Part shown: piece after piece, positions 7,130-15,742 of the stretch
Layout of the letters: every line of letters starts with the position of its first letter
How positions within the stretch are numbered: position 1 is the stretch's first letter
Assembly (NCBI GenBank): GCA_019746155.1
Contig: JAIESJ010000164.1
Span: forward strand, 1 to 25,945
DNA from: Burkholderiales bacterium
Lineage (GTDB): Bacteria; Pseudomonadota; Gammaproteobacteria; Burkholderiales; SG8-41
Reading direction: 5' to 3'
Length of the DNA stretch: 25,945 bases
Position numbers and translations under genes: made by a program
Notes under the pieces: generated by a model
Seen by the model: the letters and a program-made list of their open reading frames with translations, nothing else
Told to the model about the DNA's origin: nothing
Databases searched by the model: none

Positions 7130-7930
7130 ATGAATACCGATCGGCAACTGACCCGGACAAGGCTCGAGATCGAAGACCGCATTGCCGTCCTGACGCTGAG
7201 CGATGCCGAGCGCCTCAACGCGATGAGCCTGCCGATGCGCGAGGAGTGCATCGCTCTTCTGCGCGAACTCGAGGAAGGCGGCGAGGCGGATTGCGTCATC
7301 ATCACCGGCGAGGGGCCGCGAGCCTTTTCCGCCGGGGCGGACATCAACGAGGTCGCCCGGCGCACGATGGCCGGGGAGCTCTCCACCCAGGCCCAGTTGC
7401 GGCGCGAACTCCCGCGGCTCATCGAGGGGCTGCGGCTGCCGACGCTTGCCGCGATCAACGGCTTCTGCCTGGGCGCGGGCCTAGAACTCGCGCTCGCCTG
7501 CACGCTGCGTATCGCGTCGGAGTCGGCAAAGCTCGGTCTGCCGGAGATCAACCTCGGCGTCATCCCGGGCAGCGGCGGCACCCAGCGGCTCGCCCGTCTG
7601 GTGGGACTGGGGCGCGCAATGGAGCTTGTCACGCTCGGCGAGCCGATCACGGCGCCGGAGGCCTGTCGCATCGGCCTGGTGAACAGCGTGCATCCAGGCG
7701 GGAATCTCATGGACGCGGCGCGAGACATTTGTCGCAAGTGGCAGAGCAAGGGGCCGGTGTCGCTGATACTGGCGCGCGACGCGGTGCTCAGGAGCGCGGA
7801 TGCCGACATCCAGTCCGGGATGGACTACGAAAACAAGCTTTTCGCTTTGTGCCTAGCAAGCGGCGAGTGTGACGAGGGCGTCAAGGCATTTCTTGAGAAA
7901 AGAAAACCGAAGTTTCGTTCGCGGCCCTGA
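7130..7930 (+). CDS. Enoyl-CoA hydratase/isomerase family protein (canonical crotonase)
   Basis: This 266-residue crotonase retains the full hydratase active site. AFSAGADI (65-72) and GFCLGAGLELAL (111-122) form the oxyanion hole. E119 and E139 (in LPEINLGVIPGSGGTQRL) match the two catalytic glutamates of mitochondrial enoyl-CoA hydratase. It should add water to a 2-enoyl-CoA produced downstream of the CoA ligase. Its ATG directly follows the ligase TAG, with GAGGAGAAG upstream, so the two are translationally linked. Confidence 0.9.
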   Translation: MNTDRQLTRTRLEIEDRIAVLTLSDAERLNAMSLPMREECIALLRELEEGGEADCVIITGEGPRAFSAGADINEVARRTMAGELSTQAQLRRELPRLIEGLRLPTLAAINGFCLGAGLELALACTLRIASESAKLGLPEINLGVIPGSGGTQRLARLVGLGRAMELVTLGEPITAPEACRIGLVNSVHPGGNLMDAARDICRKWQSKGPVSLILARDAVLRSADADIQSGMDYENKLFALCLASGECDEGVKAFLEKRKPKFRSRP

Positions 7931-7997
7931 CGCCGGGGGATCAAGCGGACCACATAACAAGAAACGGGCGAGGAGATCTACCAACATGGAGGAAGAC

Positions 7998-9032
7998 ATG
8001 GGCAAAATGTTCGATCGCAAGTCGTGGTGCGCACTCATCATCAGGATCGCGGCGGCAGCGGCGGGGTTGGCGGTGTTGCACACGGCCAGCGCGGAGGTCG
8101 CGGAAGTCAGGATCGTGCGTCAGTTCGGAATTCACTATCTCCCGCTGATCGTGATGGAGCACGAAAATCTGGTCGAGAAGGAAGCGAAAGCGAAGGGCCT
8201 GCCGCAACTCAAGGTGACCTGGGCCCAGCTTTCGGGGGGCGCTTCGGTCAATGACGCGCTGCTCGCCGGAGCGGTGGATTTTTCCGCTGGCGGAGTCGGA
8301 CCGCTCCTCGTGCTGTGGGACAAGACGAAGGGCGGAAAAGACGCTATCAGAGGCGCCGGCGCGGTGAGCGACGTTCCGATGACGCTTATAACCCGCAATC
8401 CTAATGTCAAGTCGCTCAGGGATTTCACCGACAAGGACAAGATCGCCTTGCCGGCGGTGAAGACGTCCATGCAAGCGGTGACTCTGCAGATGGCAGCTGC
8501 CAAGGAATGGGGGGACGCGGCGTTCGAAAAGCTCGACAGGATCACGGTCTCGATGCGGCATCCCGACGGGCTCGCTGCACTTTTGTCGGGGAAGAGCGAG
8601 ATCACGGCGCACTTTACCGCCGCCCCCTACGACTTTGAAGGGCTCAAGAACGCGAATGTCCGGAGAGTGCTGGACAGCTTTGACGTGTACGGTGGGCCGG
8701 CGACCTTGATCGTTCTGTACGCCAGCCAGAAGTTCCACGACGAAAACCCTGTGGTGTTCCGATCCGTGGTCGACGCCATGAACAAGGCCATGGAACTGAT
8801 ACGCAGCGACAAGAAGCGCGCGGCTGAGATTTATCTCAGCGTGACCCGGGAAAAGACGCCGGTGGCCGACATAGTGGCGATGTTGAACGACCCGAAGATC
8901 AACTTCAAGCTCGCACCGAGCGCCACGTTTCCGGTTGCCGAATTCATGCATCGCATTGGACGCATCAAGAACAAACCCGCCTCGTGGAAAGACATCTTCT
9001 TCAGCGAGATCCACAATCAGCCGGGGAGCTGA
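7998..9032 (+). CDS. ABC transporter substrate-binding protein, NitT/TauT (SsuA/NMT1-like) type
   Basis: The 344-residue protein is the periplasmic receptor of the ABC importer encoded with it. An N-terminal signal peptide is visible: charged start MGKMFDRK, a hydrophobic core of about 20 residues rich in Ala, and a likely cut after HTASA near residue 35. The mature part resembles NMT1/SsuA-type periplasmic proteins, for example GGASVNDALLAGAVDFSAGGVGPL near the N-terminus, typical of taurine/sulfonate/nitrate receptors. The ATG at 7998 has an excellent GGAGG five bases upstream. The ligand is not predictable; it may be the acid degraded by the cluster. Confidence 0.87.
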   Translation: MGKMFDRKSWCALIIRIAAAAAGLAVLHTASAEVAEVRIVRQFGIHYLPLIVMEHENLVEKEAKAKGLPQLKVTWAQLSGGASVNDALLAGAVDFSAGGVGPLLVLWDKTKGGKDAIRGAGAVSDVPMTLITRNPNVKSLRDFTDKDKIALPAVKTSMQAVTLQMAAAKEWGDAAFEKLDRITVSMRHPDGLAALLSGKSEITAHFTAAPYDFEGLKNANVRRVLDSFDVYGGPATLIVLYASQKFHDENPVVFRSVVDAMNKAMELIRSDKKRAAEIYLSVTREKTPVADIVAMLNDPKINFKLAPSATFPVAEFMHRIGRIKNKPASWKDIFFSEIHNQPGS

Positions 9033-9087
9033 GGACACATGCGCGCGACACCAGCGGGAGCGATGCCGGGTCGCACCGGGAGGCGTA

Positions 9088-9858
9088 ATGAGCAAGACGA
9101 CGGATAAGCCACTGCTCGACGTTCGTGGCGTCACCTTGCAGTACAAGACCAGGGATCATCTGGTCACGGCGACTTACAGGGTTGACTTCCAGGTGTTCCG
9201 CTCGGATCGCTTTGTCCTGCTCGGGCCGTCCGGATGCGGAAAGTCCACCTTGCTCAAGGCGGTCGGAGGCTATATCCAGCCGGTCGAGGGTGAGATCACG
9301 CTCAAGTCGCGCAGGATCGAGCAACCGGGACCCGACCGGGTCATGGTGTTCCAGGAGTTCGATCAACTGCTGCCCTGGAAAACCGTGAAGCAAAACGTGA
9401 TGTTTGCGCTCGAGGCGAGCGGCCGGCTCGGCGGCAGGGCGGCGGAGGAAAGGGCGATGCAGTACATCGAGAAGGTGAACCTGGCGAAGTTCGCCGACAG
9501 CTTTCCTCACACGCTCTCCGGCGGCATGAAGCAGCGCGTCGCGATTGCCCGCGGCATGGCGATGGAGCCGGATATCCTCCTGATGGACGAGCCGTTCGCC
9601 GCCCTCGATGCGCTGACCCGTCGCAAGATGCAGGAGGAACTCCTTCAACTCTGGGTCGGCACGCGCTTTACGGTGCTGTTCGTGACGCACTCGATCGCGG
9701 AGGCCGTAGTCATCGGGAACCGGATCCTGCTCCTGTCGCCTCACCCGGGCCAGGTCAGGGCGGAACTGAACAGCGACGGCAGCGATTCGGTGGATGCGGC
9801 CACCGGCATGAAGCTCTCCGACTCCATTCACGACATACTCTTTTCGGCGACGAGGTAA
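9088..9858 (+). CDS. ABC transporter ATP-binding protein, NitT/TauT type
   Basis: The 256-residue ATPase has a complete nucleotide-binding set: Walker A GPSGCGKST (46-54), Q-loop Q89, signature LSGGMKQR (143-150), Walker B ILLMDEPF (163-170), D-loop ALDA, and switch H201 in FVTHSI. The VFQEFDQLLPWKTVKQNV block is typical of SsuB/TauB-like proteins. GGGAGG lies before the ATG at 9088. It powers the permease encoded 12 bp downstream. Confidence 0.93.
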   Translation: MSKTTDKPLLDVRGVTLQYKTRDHLVTATYRVDFQVFRSDRFVLLGPSGCGKSTLLKAVGGYIQPVEGEITLKSRRIEQPGPDRVMVFQEFDQLLPWKTVKQNVMFALEASGRLGGRAAEERAMQYIEKVNLAKFADSFPHTLSGGMKQRVAIARGMAMEPDILLMDEPFAALDALTRRKMQEELLQLWVGTRFTVLFVTHSIAEAVVIGNRILLLSPHPGQVRAELNSDGSDSVDAATGMKLSDSIHDILFSATR

Positions 9859-9870
9859 AGGAGGTGGTGA

Positions 9871-10737
9871 ATGCCTGAGCCAACGCTTCACCGTCCGGAG
9901 TTCATTCGTGAGCGCGTTGACGACGCTTTCGGCATCGTCGAGAAGCCGCTCACCGCGTGGGAGAAGGTCTACAGCCAGGACTGGATCAGAAAGGTGTTCC
10001 TCTTGCTGGTTCTTGCTGGATTCTGGGAGGCGTATGCGCGCCATCTGGACAACGCGCTACTGTTTCCCACGTTCGCCTCGACGGTGCAAGCCTTCTGGGA
10101 CGCCATCGCCAAGGGTGATCTGATAGGCAAGTCCTGGCACTCTATACAGGTGCTGCTCATCGGGTACGGGCTCGGCTTGGCGCTCGCGGCATTGCTCACG
10201 ATGTTCGCGGTCACGACGCGCATCGGTTCGGACCTGCTGGAAACGCTTACCTCGATGTTTAACCCGTTGCCGGCCATCGCGTTGTTGCCCCTTGCGCTGA
10301 TCTGGTTCGGCTTGGGGGAGGGGAGCATTGTTTTCGTGCTCGTTCATTCGGTGCTTTGGGCGGTCGCCCTCAACACGCATTCCGGCTTCATGTCGGTGTC
10401 CGCTACGCTGCGCATGGTGGGGCGCAACTACGGACTACGCGGATTCGGCTACGCCTGGAAGATTCTGGTGCCAGCGGCGTTTCCGAGCATCCTCACGGGG
10501 CTCAAGACCGGCTGGGCGTTCGCCTGGCGCACGTTGATAGCGGCCGAACTCGTGTTCGGGGTGAGTTCGGGCTCGGGCGGTCTGGGTTGGTTCATCTACG
10601 AGAACAAGAACCAGCTCGAGATCCCGTCGGTATTCGCCGGTCTGTTCACGGTGATCCTGATCGGGTTCGCCGTGGAAAACATCATTTTCAAGAACGTGGA
10701 ACTCATGACGGTGCGCAAATGGGGAATGCAGAATTAA
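9871..10737 (+). CDS. ABC transporter permease, NitT/TauT type
   Basis: The 288-residue membrane protein has about six hydrophobic helices from residue 40 onward after a hydrophilic N-terminus. The cytoplasmic EAA-like coupling loop is seen as RGFGYAWKILVPAAFPSILT (about residues 189-208), followed by TGWAFAWRTLIAAEL, diagnostic of SsuC/TauC relatives. The C-terminal VRKWGMQN ending is also common in the group. A near-perfect AGGAGGTGG lies before the ATG. It completes a binding protein-ATPase-permease set; the single permease probably acts as a homodimer. Confidence 0.92.
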   Translation: MPEPTLHRPEFIRERVDDAFGIVEKPLTAWEKVYSQDWIRKVFLLLVLAGFWEAYARHLDNALLFPTFASTVQAFWDAIAKGDLIGKSWHSIQVLLIGYGLGLALAALLTMFAVTTRIGSDLLETLTSMFNPLPAIALLPLALIWFGLGEGSIVFVLVHSVLWAVALNTHSGFMSVSATLRMVGRNYGLRGFGYAWKILVPAAFPSILTGLKTGWAFAWRTLIAAELVFGVSSGSGGLGWFIYENKNQLEIPSVFAGLFTVILIGFAVENIIFKNVELMTVRKWGMQN

Positions 10738-10742
10738 ATAGC

Positions 10743-12161
10743 ATGGCGAGCCCTGCCTTGCAGGGCGATCCTGCGGCGCGGGAAGCGAGTTGTTCGCAGC
10801 GGATAAGCGCGTTCGTCGCCGGCCTTTCTTTCGATGGACTTCCGACGGCAGTCATCGAGAGCGCCAAGCGGCACCTGCTCGATACGCTTGGCGTCGGGCT
10901 GATCGGATCCCGGCAACCAAATGCCGCGGCCGCGCTCGAGGGCGTTCGCGGAATCGGGGGCGGCTCCGGACAGAGTAGTGTCTGGGGAACCGGCTTCAGA
11001 TTGGATGCCCCGTACGCGGCGATCGCCAACGGCGTGGCATGTCATGTCCTTGATTACGACGATACGCATACCGATTCGATCACGCATGGCAGCGCCGTGC
11101 TCGCGCCGACAGTGCTCGCGCTCGCTGAAGAACTCGGGGCGTCCGGGCAGGAGGCGATCGCCGCATTTGCGGCGGGCTGGGAAGTCACCGCGCGCGTCGG
11201 GCTTGCGGCGCGCGGGAGCTTTCACAAGCGTGGTTTTCACACGACTTCAGTCGCGGGCGTTTTCGGAGCCGCCGCGGCGGCCGCGAAACTGCTGCGGCTT
11301 TCGGCGGAACAGACGAGCCACGCGCTTGGCCTGGCCGGCAGCCAAGTCTCCGGGGTGTCGGAGTACCTATCGAACGGGTCTGCGGCGAAGAGCTTTCATC
11401 CCGGCTGGGCGGCAAGCGCGGGCATCGTCGCCGCCCACCTGGCGCACGCGGGCATGACCGGCCCCATGACGGTGTTCGAAGGGCGATATGGCACCTTCAA
11501 GACATATGGCCTGGTCGATGAATGCGACCTCGCCGCGCTCGATGCGGGGTTGGGCGAGCGCTGGGAAATGACGCGGGTGTCGATCAAACCCTATCCTTGC
11601 TGCCATTTCGCACATGCTTTCATAGATTGCGTTCTCGATCTTCGGCTCCAGGGCGTTACCCCGGCGCAAGTGAAAGCGCTGCACTGCGTGGTGCCGGAAA
11701 TCGAGTTGCCGCTGATCTGTGAGCCGTTCGCGCAGAAGCTCCGGCCGGATTCGCCGTATGCCGCGAAGTTCAGTCTTCCCTTTGTGCTTGCCGCCGCCTT
11801 GACCGATGGCCGGATCGGTCACGACACCTTCACGCCGGAGAACATCGCCCGGCCCGATCTGCTGGAACTGGCCGATCGGATGAGCTATCGCGTAGCCAAG
11901 CCCGGGGAGACGGCATTTCCGAAGTATTTCCCGGGCTGGGTGGAGGCGCGGCTCGCGGACGGGCGCGCGCTGGTGCGGCGATTCGAGATTAATACCGGCA
12001 ATCCGGATAACCCGCTCAGCCGCGAGGCCTTGGAAGCCAAGTTCCGCGGCAACGTCCGGGGCCTGATGAGCAACGAGGCGGCGGGCCGGGTGATCTCCGC
12101 GGTCGACAGCCTGGAGGACACCGCCGTAGCCGATCTCGTTCGGACGCTCGCGCAGGATTAA
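10743..12161 (+). CDS. MmgE/PrpD family protein
   Basis: The 472-residue protein belongs to the family that includes 2-methylcitrate dehydratase PrpD, cis-aconitate decarboxylase and iminodisuccinate epimerase. Recognisable blocks are AKRHLLDTLGVGLIG (41-55), CHVLDYDDTHTDSITHGS (100-117), RGFHTTSVAGVFGAAAAAA, KSFHPGWAA (216-224) and IKPYPCCHFAHAFID. The Asp105/His115/His166/Lys216 spacing appears to match the active-site residues described for cis-aconitate decarboxylase. It begins 5 bp after the permease stop with only a weak ribosome-binding site, so coupling is likely. Family members dehydrate, decarboxylate or epimerise polycarboxylates, which supports a di- or tricarboxylate as an intermediate. 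The exact reaction is unknown. Confidence 0.88.
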   Translation: MASPALQGDPAAREASCSQRISAFVAGLSFDGLPTAVIESAKRHLLDTLGVGLIGSRQPNAAAALEGVRGIGGGSGQSSVWGTGFRLDAPYAAIANGVACHVLDYDDTHTDSITHGSAVLAPTVLALAEELGASGQEAIAAFAAGWEVTARVGLAARGSFHKRGFHTTSVAGVFGAAAAAAKLLRLSAEQTSHALGLAGSQVSGVSEYLSNGSAAKSFHPGWAASAGIVAAHLAHAGMTGPMTVFEGRYGTFKTYGLVDECDLAALDAGLGERWEMTRVSIKPYPCCHFAHAFIDCVLDLRLQGVTPAQVKALHCVVPEIELPLICEPFAQKLRPDSPYAAKFSLPFVLAAALTDGRIGHDTFTPENIARPDLLELADRMSYRVAKPGETAFPKYFPGWVEARLADGRALVRRFEINTGNPDNPLSREALEAKFRGNVRGLMSNEAAGRVISAVDSLEDTAVADLVRTLAQD

Positions 12162-12232
12162 GCTTTGTCTGGCCCTTAACGGGGTAAATCTGTGGCGCGG
12201 AGATTCCGTGCTCATTCAACCTAGGAGACCTC

Positions 12233-13036
12233 ATGACCGACCGATATTCTTCCTTTCGTCACCTCAAGTTCGACCGTCCGGCCGAGCGGGTTATCCGTAT
12301 CACGCTCGACCGCCCGGAGCGGATGAACTCGCTTGATTGGGAAACGCACGGCGAACTCACCAAGGTCTGGGCCGTCGCCGATGAGGATCCCGAGGTCAAC
12401 TCCATCGTGATCTGCGGCGCCGGGAAGGCGTTTTCCGCGGGCGGCGACTTTAGCATGGTGGAGCGCATCTCGAACGACTATTCGATGCAAGCGGCCGCGC
12501 TGCGCGAATTCCGCGACCTTTGCTACAACATGATCAACTGCTCCAAGCCCATCGTTTCGGCGATTCATGGTCCGGCGGTCGGCGCCGGACTCGCTGCGGC
12601 GCTCCTTGCCGATATCTCGATCGCCAGCAAGTCTGCCCGCATCATCGATGGACACACCCGGCTGGGGCTTGCGGCCGGCGACCACGCCGCGCTGATCTGG
12701 CCCCTTCTGTGTGGCATGGCGAAGGCGAAGTACTACATCATGTTATGCGACCCGGTCAGCGGCGAAGAGGCGGAGCGCATCGGCCTGGTATCGATGTGCG
12801 TGGAAGACGCGCAGTTGCAGGACAAGGCATTGGAGATTGCGACACGCCTTGCCCGGGGGGCGCAGCGCCCGATCCGCTGGAGCAAATATGCGCTGAACAA
12901 CTGGCTGCGGGCCATGGGTCCCACGTTCGACAACTCGGCTGCGCTGGAATTGCTCAGTTTCAACGGGCCGGAGGTCCGTGAAGGGCTTGCGTCGCTGAAG
13001 GAGAAGCGCCCGCCCAATTTCGACTACAAGGTCTGA
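12233..13036 (+). CDS. Crotonase-fold protein lacking both hydratase glutamates
   Basis: The 267-residue protein is clearly crotonase-fold: KAFSAGGDF (65-73) and GPAVGAGLAAAL (113-124) form the oxyanion hole. The first catalytic Glu is replaced by Ala121. The second is replaced by His141 in the block GHTRLGLAAGDHAALIWP, with Asp150 nine residues later. A His/Asp pair with that spacing resembles 6-oxocamphor hydrolase-type retro-Claisen crotonases, and this GDHAALIWP subgroup is widely annotated as enoyl-CoA hydratase. Simple hydratase activity is therefore doubtful; C-C hydrolysis is a possibility. AGGAG precedes the ATG at 12233. It is the last gene of the plus-strand run, after a 71-bp gap. 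Confidence 0.85.
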   Translation: MTDRYSSFRHLKFDRPAERVIRITLDRPERMNSLDWETHGELTKVWAVADEDPEVNSIVICGAGKAFSAGGDFSMVERISNDYSMQAAALREFRDLCYNMINCSKPIVSAIHGPAVGAGLAAALLADISIASKSARIIDGHTRLGLAAGDHAALIWPLLCGMAKAKYYIMLCDPVSGEEAERIGLVSMCVEDAQLQDKALEIATRLARGAQRPIRWSKYALNNWLRAMGPTFDNSAALELLSFNGPEVREGLASLKEKRPPNFDYKV

Positions 13037-13059
13037 GCACCCGCGTCTTATCGCGCTGG

Positions 13060-13081
13060 GGCGGCGCACGTTCCGGCCGCC
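13060..13081. terminator. Possible hairpin between convergent operons
   Basis: GGCGGC (13060-13065) and GCCGCC (13076-13081) can pair around a 10-nt loop in the 64-bp gap between the convergent genes. No T-run follows on either strand, so this is at best a weak or factor-assisted terminator. Confidence 0.25.
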
Positions 13082-13100
13082 GAAGCAGCAGGCAATCCTG

Positions 13101-14561
13101 TCACGGCCGCAGGCGCTTGTGGACCGCCGCTTGGAGTCCGGCCTCCGCGCGCTTCAAGCGGCGCACTTCGGTTTTGTGCCAGACGGCATCCTTCTTCCGG
13201 CGTTCGGCGAGAAGCTTGAGCTGTTGCTGCACGGAGCGCGGCGCGGGGCCGCCGACGGTACGGGTCCTGACCGCAAGATCGGGCTGCAGCGCGCGCGACA
13301 AGGCCTTCTCGCCGACACGAATCCGGCGCGCCGTCACTTCATATGCAGCCGCCTCCACGATCCGGGAATCGACCTGCGTCGGCTTCAGTCCGCGGCGCGC
13401 CGCTTCGTCGATCACCCTGCGCACGATATGGTGGGCCTGGCGAAACGGGATCGAGCGGGAACGGACGAGATAAAAGACCAACTGGGGAGCCTGCACCCAG
13501 TGATCGGCGCATGCTGCGCGCATGCGCGCAGCGTTGACCTTGAGGGCCGGCAGCGCGCGTGCCATGAGCGTCAGGACGTCGTTCGCTTGCCCGATGCATT
13601 CGAGCAGCCGGTTCTGGGCGTGGATGATGCCGTTGCCGACCATGGGCAGGCCGCCCGAGAAGAGCGCCATGACTTCGCTCCAGGCGGCGGCAACACGCGA
13701 TGCCGCGGGGCGCACCTGGCGCAGGGCATAGGGGTTCTTCTTCTGCGGCATCGCGTAGCTTGTACCCGAAAATGCGTCGCTGAACTCCATGAAGCCAAAC
13801 TCGGTCGAGCACCAAACGTACAGATTCTCCGAAAGGCGGGTCAGATTTGCGGTGAGAAGCGACAGCGCCGATAGGACCTCGAGTTCCGCGTCAAGAGAGG
13901 AGTAGGCGTACAGGGAATTGGCCATGATGCCCTCGAACCCAAGCCAGCAGGCTACGCGGCCGCGGTCGATAGGCAGAGGGGGCGGCGCCACCTGTCCGCA
14001 ACTGGCTCGGGACCGATTGATCGAGCGATAAGCGGCCTTGATCTGGATCCCGTCCTGGGCAATCGCCTCGGCGACCGCCGCGAGGTAATATCCGAACGTG
14101 ACGGGCTCCGCCTGCTGTGCCCACGTGTAGTACGGCATCGTGTCGTGCTCGCTGCGCCGGGCTAGGGCTTCGAGCGCGGTACGAACGCCTATCGATTGTT
14201 CGGCCACATCCAGTAGCCGGTTACGAATGGCGATCTGACGCGAAACGAATTCGCACTCTTGGCGAGCGCGGCCGGTGTTCAACCACCCTGCAATGTCGGG
14301 CCCGAGGCGGCGGCTGAGTTCAGCCTCGATATTGGGTTGCAGCCCGTCCAGTGCAAGCTCGTAGGGGATTGAATCGAAGCCGGACCGTGCAAGCGCTTCC
14401 AACTCGTGCAGCAGGCGCCGCGCTGCGGCGGGTGGTATCACGCCTTTATCGGCGAGCATCAGGACGTGTGCGGAGTTGTAGCGCACGAGAGGCCGGAACA
14501 CCTGCTCGTTGTGCCGCCATTCGTGCCCGTAGCTTCGTGTGAGAGCAGGATCCCGTTTCAT
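13101..14561 (-). CDS. Argininosuccinate lyase-like protein (aspartase/fumarase superfamily), atypical active site
   Basis: This protein of about 486 residues has the superfamily signature GTSYAMPQKKNP (266-277), with the catalytic-loop Ser268 retained. ASL-like blocks include DGLQPNIEAELSRRLGP, PIDRGRVACWLGFEGI and TEFGFMEFSDAFSGTS. Superfamily members usually split C-N or C-O bonds to release fumarate. It differs from true ArgH: the THLQRAQP block reads TWAQQAEP, so the conserved His is Trp147, and the SRND substrate loop reads ARQE. It is thus probably not arginine biosynthetic. The ATG at 14561 was chosen because codons upstream are rare ones (TTA, AGG, GGG) that look like spacer; an alternative ATG at 14615 overlaps the preceding gene. 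It is the last gene of the minus-strand unit. Confidence 0.82.
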   Translation of the reverse strand: MKRDPALTRSYGHEWRHNEQVFRPLVRYNSAHVLMLADKGVIPPAAARRLLHELEALARSGFDSIPYELALDGLQPNIEAELSRRLGPDIAGWLNTGRARQECEFVSRQIAIRNRLLDVAEQSIGVRTALEALARRSEHDTMPYYTWAQQAEPVTFGYYLAAVAEAIAQDGIQIKAAYRSINRSRASCGQVAPPPLPIDRGRVACWLGFEGIMANSLYAYSSLDAELEVLSALSLLTANLTRLSENLYVWCSTEFGFMEFSDAFSGTSYAMPQKKNPYALRQVRPAASRVAAAWSEVMALFSGGLPMVGNGIIHAQNRLLECIGQANDVLTLMARALPALKVNAARMRAACADHWVQAPQLVFYLVRSRSIPFRQAHHIVRRVIDEAARRGLKPTQVDSRIVEAAAYEVTARRIRVGEKALSRALQPDLAVRTRTVGGPAPRSVQQQLKLLAERRKKDAVWHKTEVRRLKRAEAGLQAAVHKRLRP

Positions 14562-14607
14562 GATGCCTTGGGAGATTTGGGCGTACCCCCTTTTATGTAA
14601 CCACCTC

Positions 14608-15591
14608 TCAGCCATCCACCTTGATTCCGGCCTCCCGGATGATCCTTGCCGCCGTTTCGATTTCATCCCGGAGGAAAGCGTCGAGTTGCTGAGACGCGCC
14701 GCCCACAGGCTCGACTCCCTGCGTGGCAAACTGCTGCACGGTATCCGGGTCCGAGATGACCGCGTTCACTTCGGCATTGATGCGCGCAATAATCGCGTTC
14801 GGGACACCGCGCGGAGCGAGGATCGCAATCCAGAATACGTTGTTAAATCCCGGATAACCCTGTTCGGCGATGGTCGGTGTGTCGGGCAACAAAGCCGAGC
14901 GCTTCTGACTGGTGACGGCGATCCCGCGCAAGCGCCCGGTTTTCACATGCTGGATAACGGCGGGCAGGCCCGCGAAAACCATCGGGACCTGTCCGGCGAG
15001 CGCATCGACCACAGCCGGGCCGCCACCCTTGTAGGGCACCTGCTCGATATTGATGCCGGCTATCAGCTTCAGCAGTTCGCCGCACAAGTGCTGCGAAGAA
15101 CCGAGTCCGGCGTGCCCGTACGTGAGCGCACCCGGCCTCCTTTTCGCTTCCGCGACGATGTCCTTGAGCGCGCGCATTGGTTGGGACGGATGAACAGCCA
15201 GCACATTGGGCATTACGGCGACGTTGACGACCGATACCAGGTCGCGGGCCATGTCGAAGGGAAGTTTCTGATACAGACTGATGTTGACCGCCTGCCCGTT
15301 GCTCGCCATGAGGAAGGTATACCCGTCGGCGGTGGATTTCGCGACGACATTGGTGCCGATGATGCCGTTGGCGCCCGGGCGATTCTCAACAATCACCTGC
15401 TTTGAGAGGCGTTCGGTCAGTTTTGCGGCGAGTATTCGCGATACCACGTCGGTACTGCCGCCGGTGCCATACGGGACGATCAGGCGGATCGCCTTTGACG
15501 GGTAATCCCTGCCCGCGTCCTGTCCGCCTGCCGACAGCGGCAGGAGAAACGATCCGACGATAATCGATACCGCTCCAGCCAACATTCTCAT
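14608..15591 (-). CDS. Bug/TctC family periplasmic substrate-binding protein
   Basis: The 327-residue protein begins with a signal peptide (hydrophobic AGAVSIIVGSFLLPLSAGG, likely cut near residue 24). The Bug-family fold follows: YPSKAIRLIVPYGTGGSTDVVSR, VENRPGANG, TADGYTFLM, and VPYKGGGPAVVDALAGQV. Members bind carboxylates and related small acids and often act with TctA/TctB; neither is encoded here, so it is an orphan receptor. AAGGAGA lies at 15598-15604. The ATG at 15591 has ideal spacing to it, while the in-frame ATG at 15597 is too close. It may deliver substrate to another transporter or act in sensing. Confidence 0.92.
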   Translation of the reverse strand: MRMLAGAVSIIVGSFLLPLSAGGQDAGRDYPSKAIRLIVPYGTGGSTDVVSRILAAKLTERLSKQVIVENRPGANGIIGTNVVAKSTADGYTFLMASNGQAVNISLYQKLPFDMARDLVSVVNVAVMPNVLAVHPSQPMRALKDIVAEAKRRPGALTYGHAGLGSSQHLCGELLKLIAGINIEQVPYKGGGPAVVDALAGQVPMVFAGLPAVIQHVKTGRLRGIAVTSQKRSALLPDTPTIAEQGYPGFNNVFWIAILAPRGVPNAIIARINAEVNAVISDPDTVQQFATQGVEPVGGASQQLDAFLRDEIETAARIIREAGIKVDG

Positions 15592-15742
15592 TTTCATTCT
15601 CCTTGATGGTTTGTTTCAATTATTCTTGTATGTGCGACTCCGCCCCCATGCCTGCTCTGAATAAACTCGAATCCGGTCGGGCGATTCTTGTATCGTCCGG
15701 GGACGTGTGCAATCCATTACAGGGCTGCGCGCTTGCGGCCGC

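Noticed and set aside
10715..10740. A possible fifth operator (AATGCAGAA) before the MmgE/PrpD gene
   Set aside because: Only one half-site matches; the left arm is absent and the sequence is coding for the permease C-terminus.
13101..14561. Naming the ASL-like gene argH
   Set aside because: The conserved active-site His and substrate loop are replaced and the context is catabolic.
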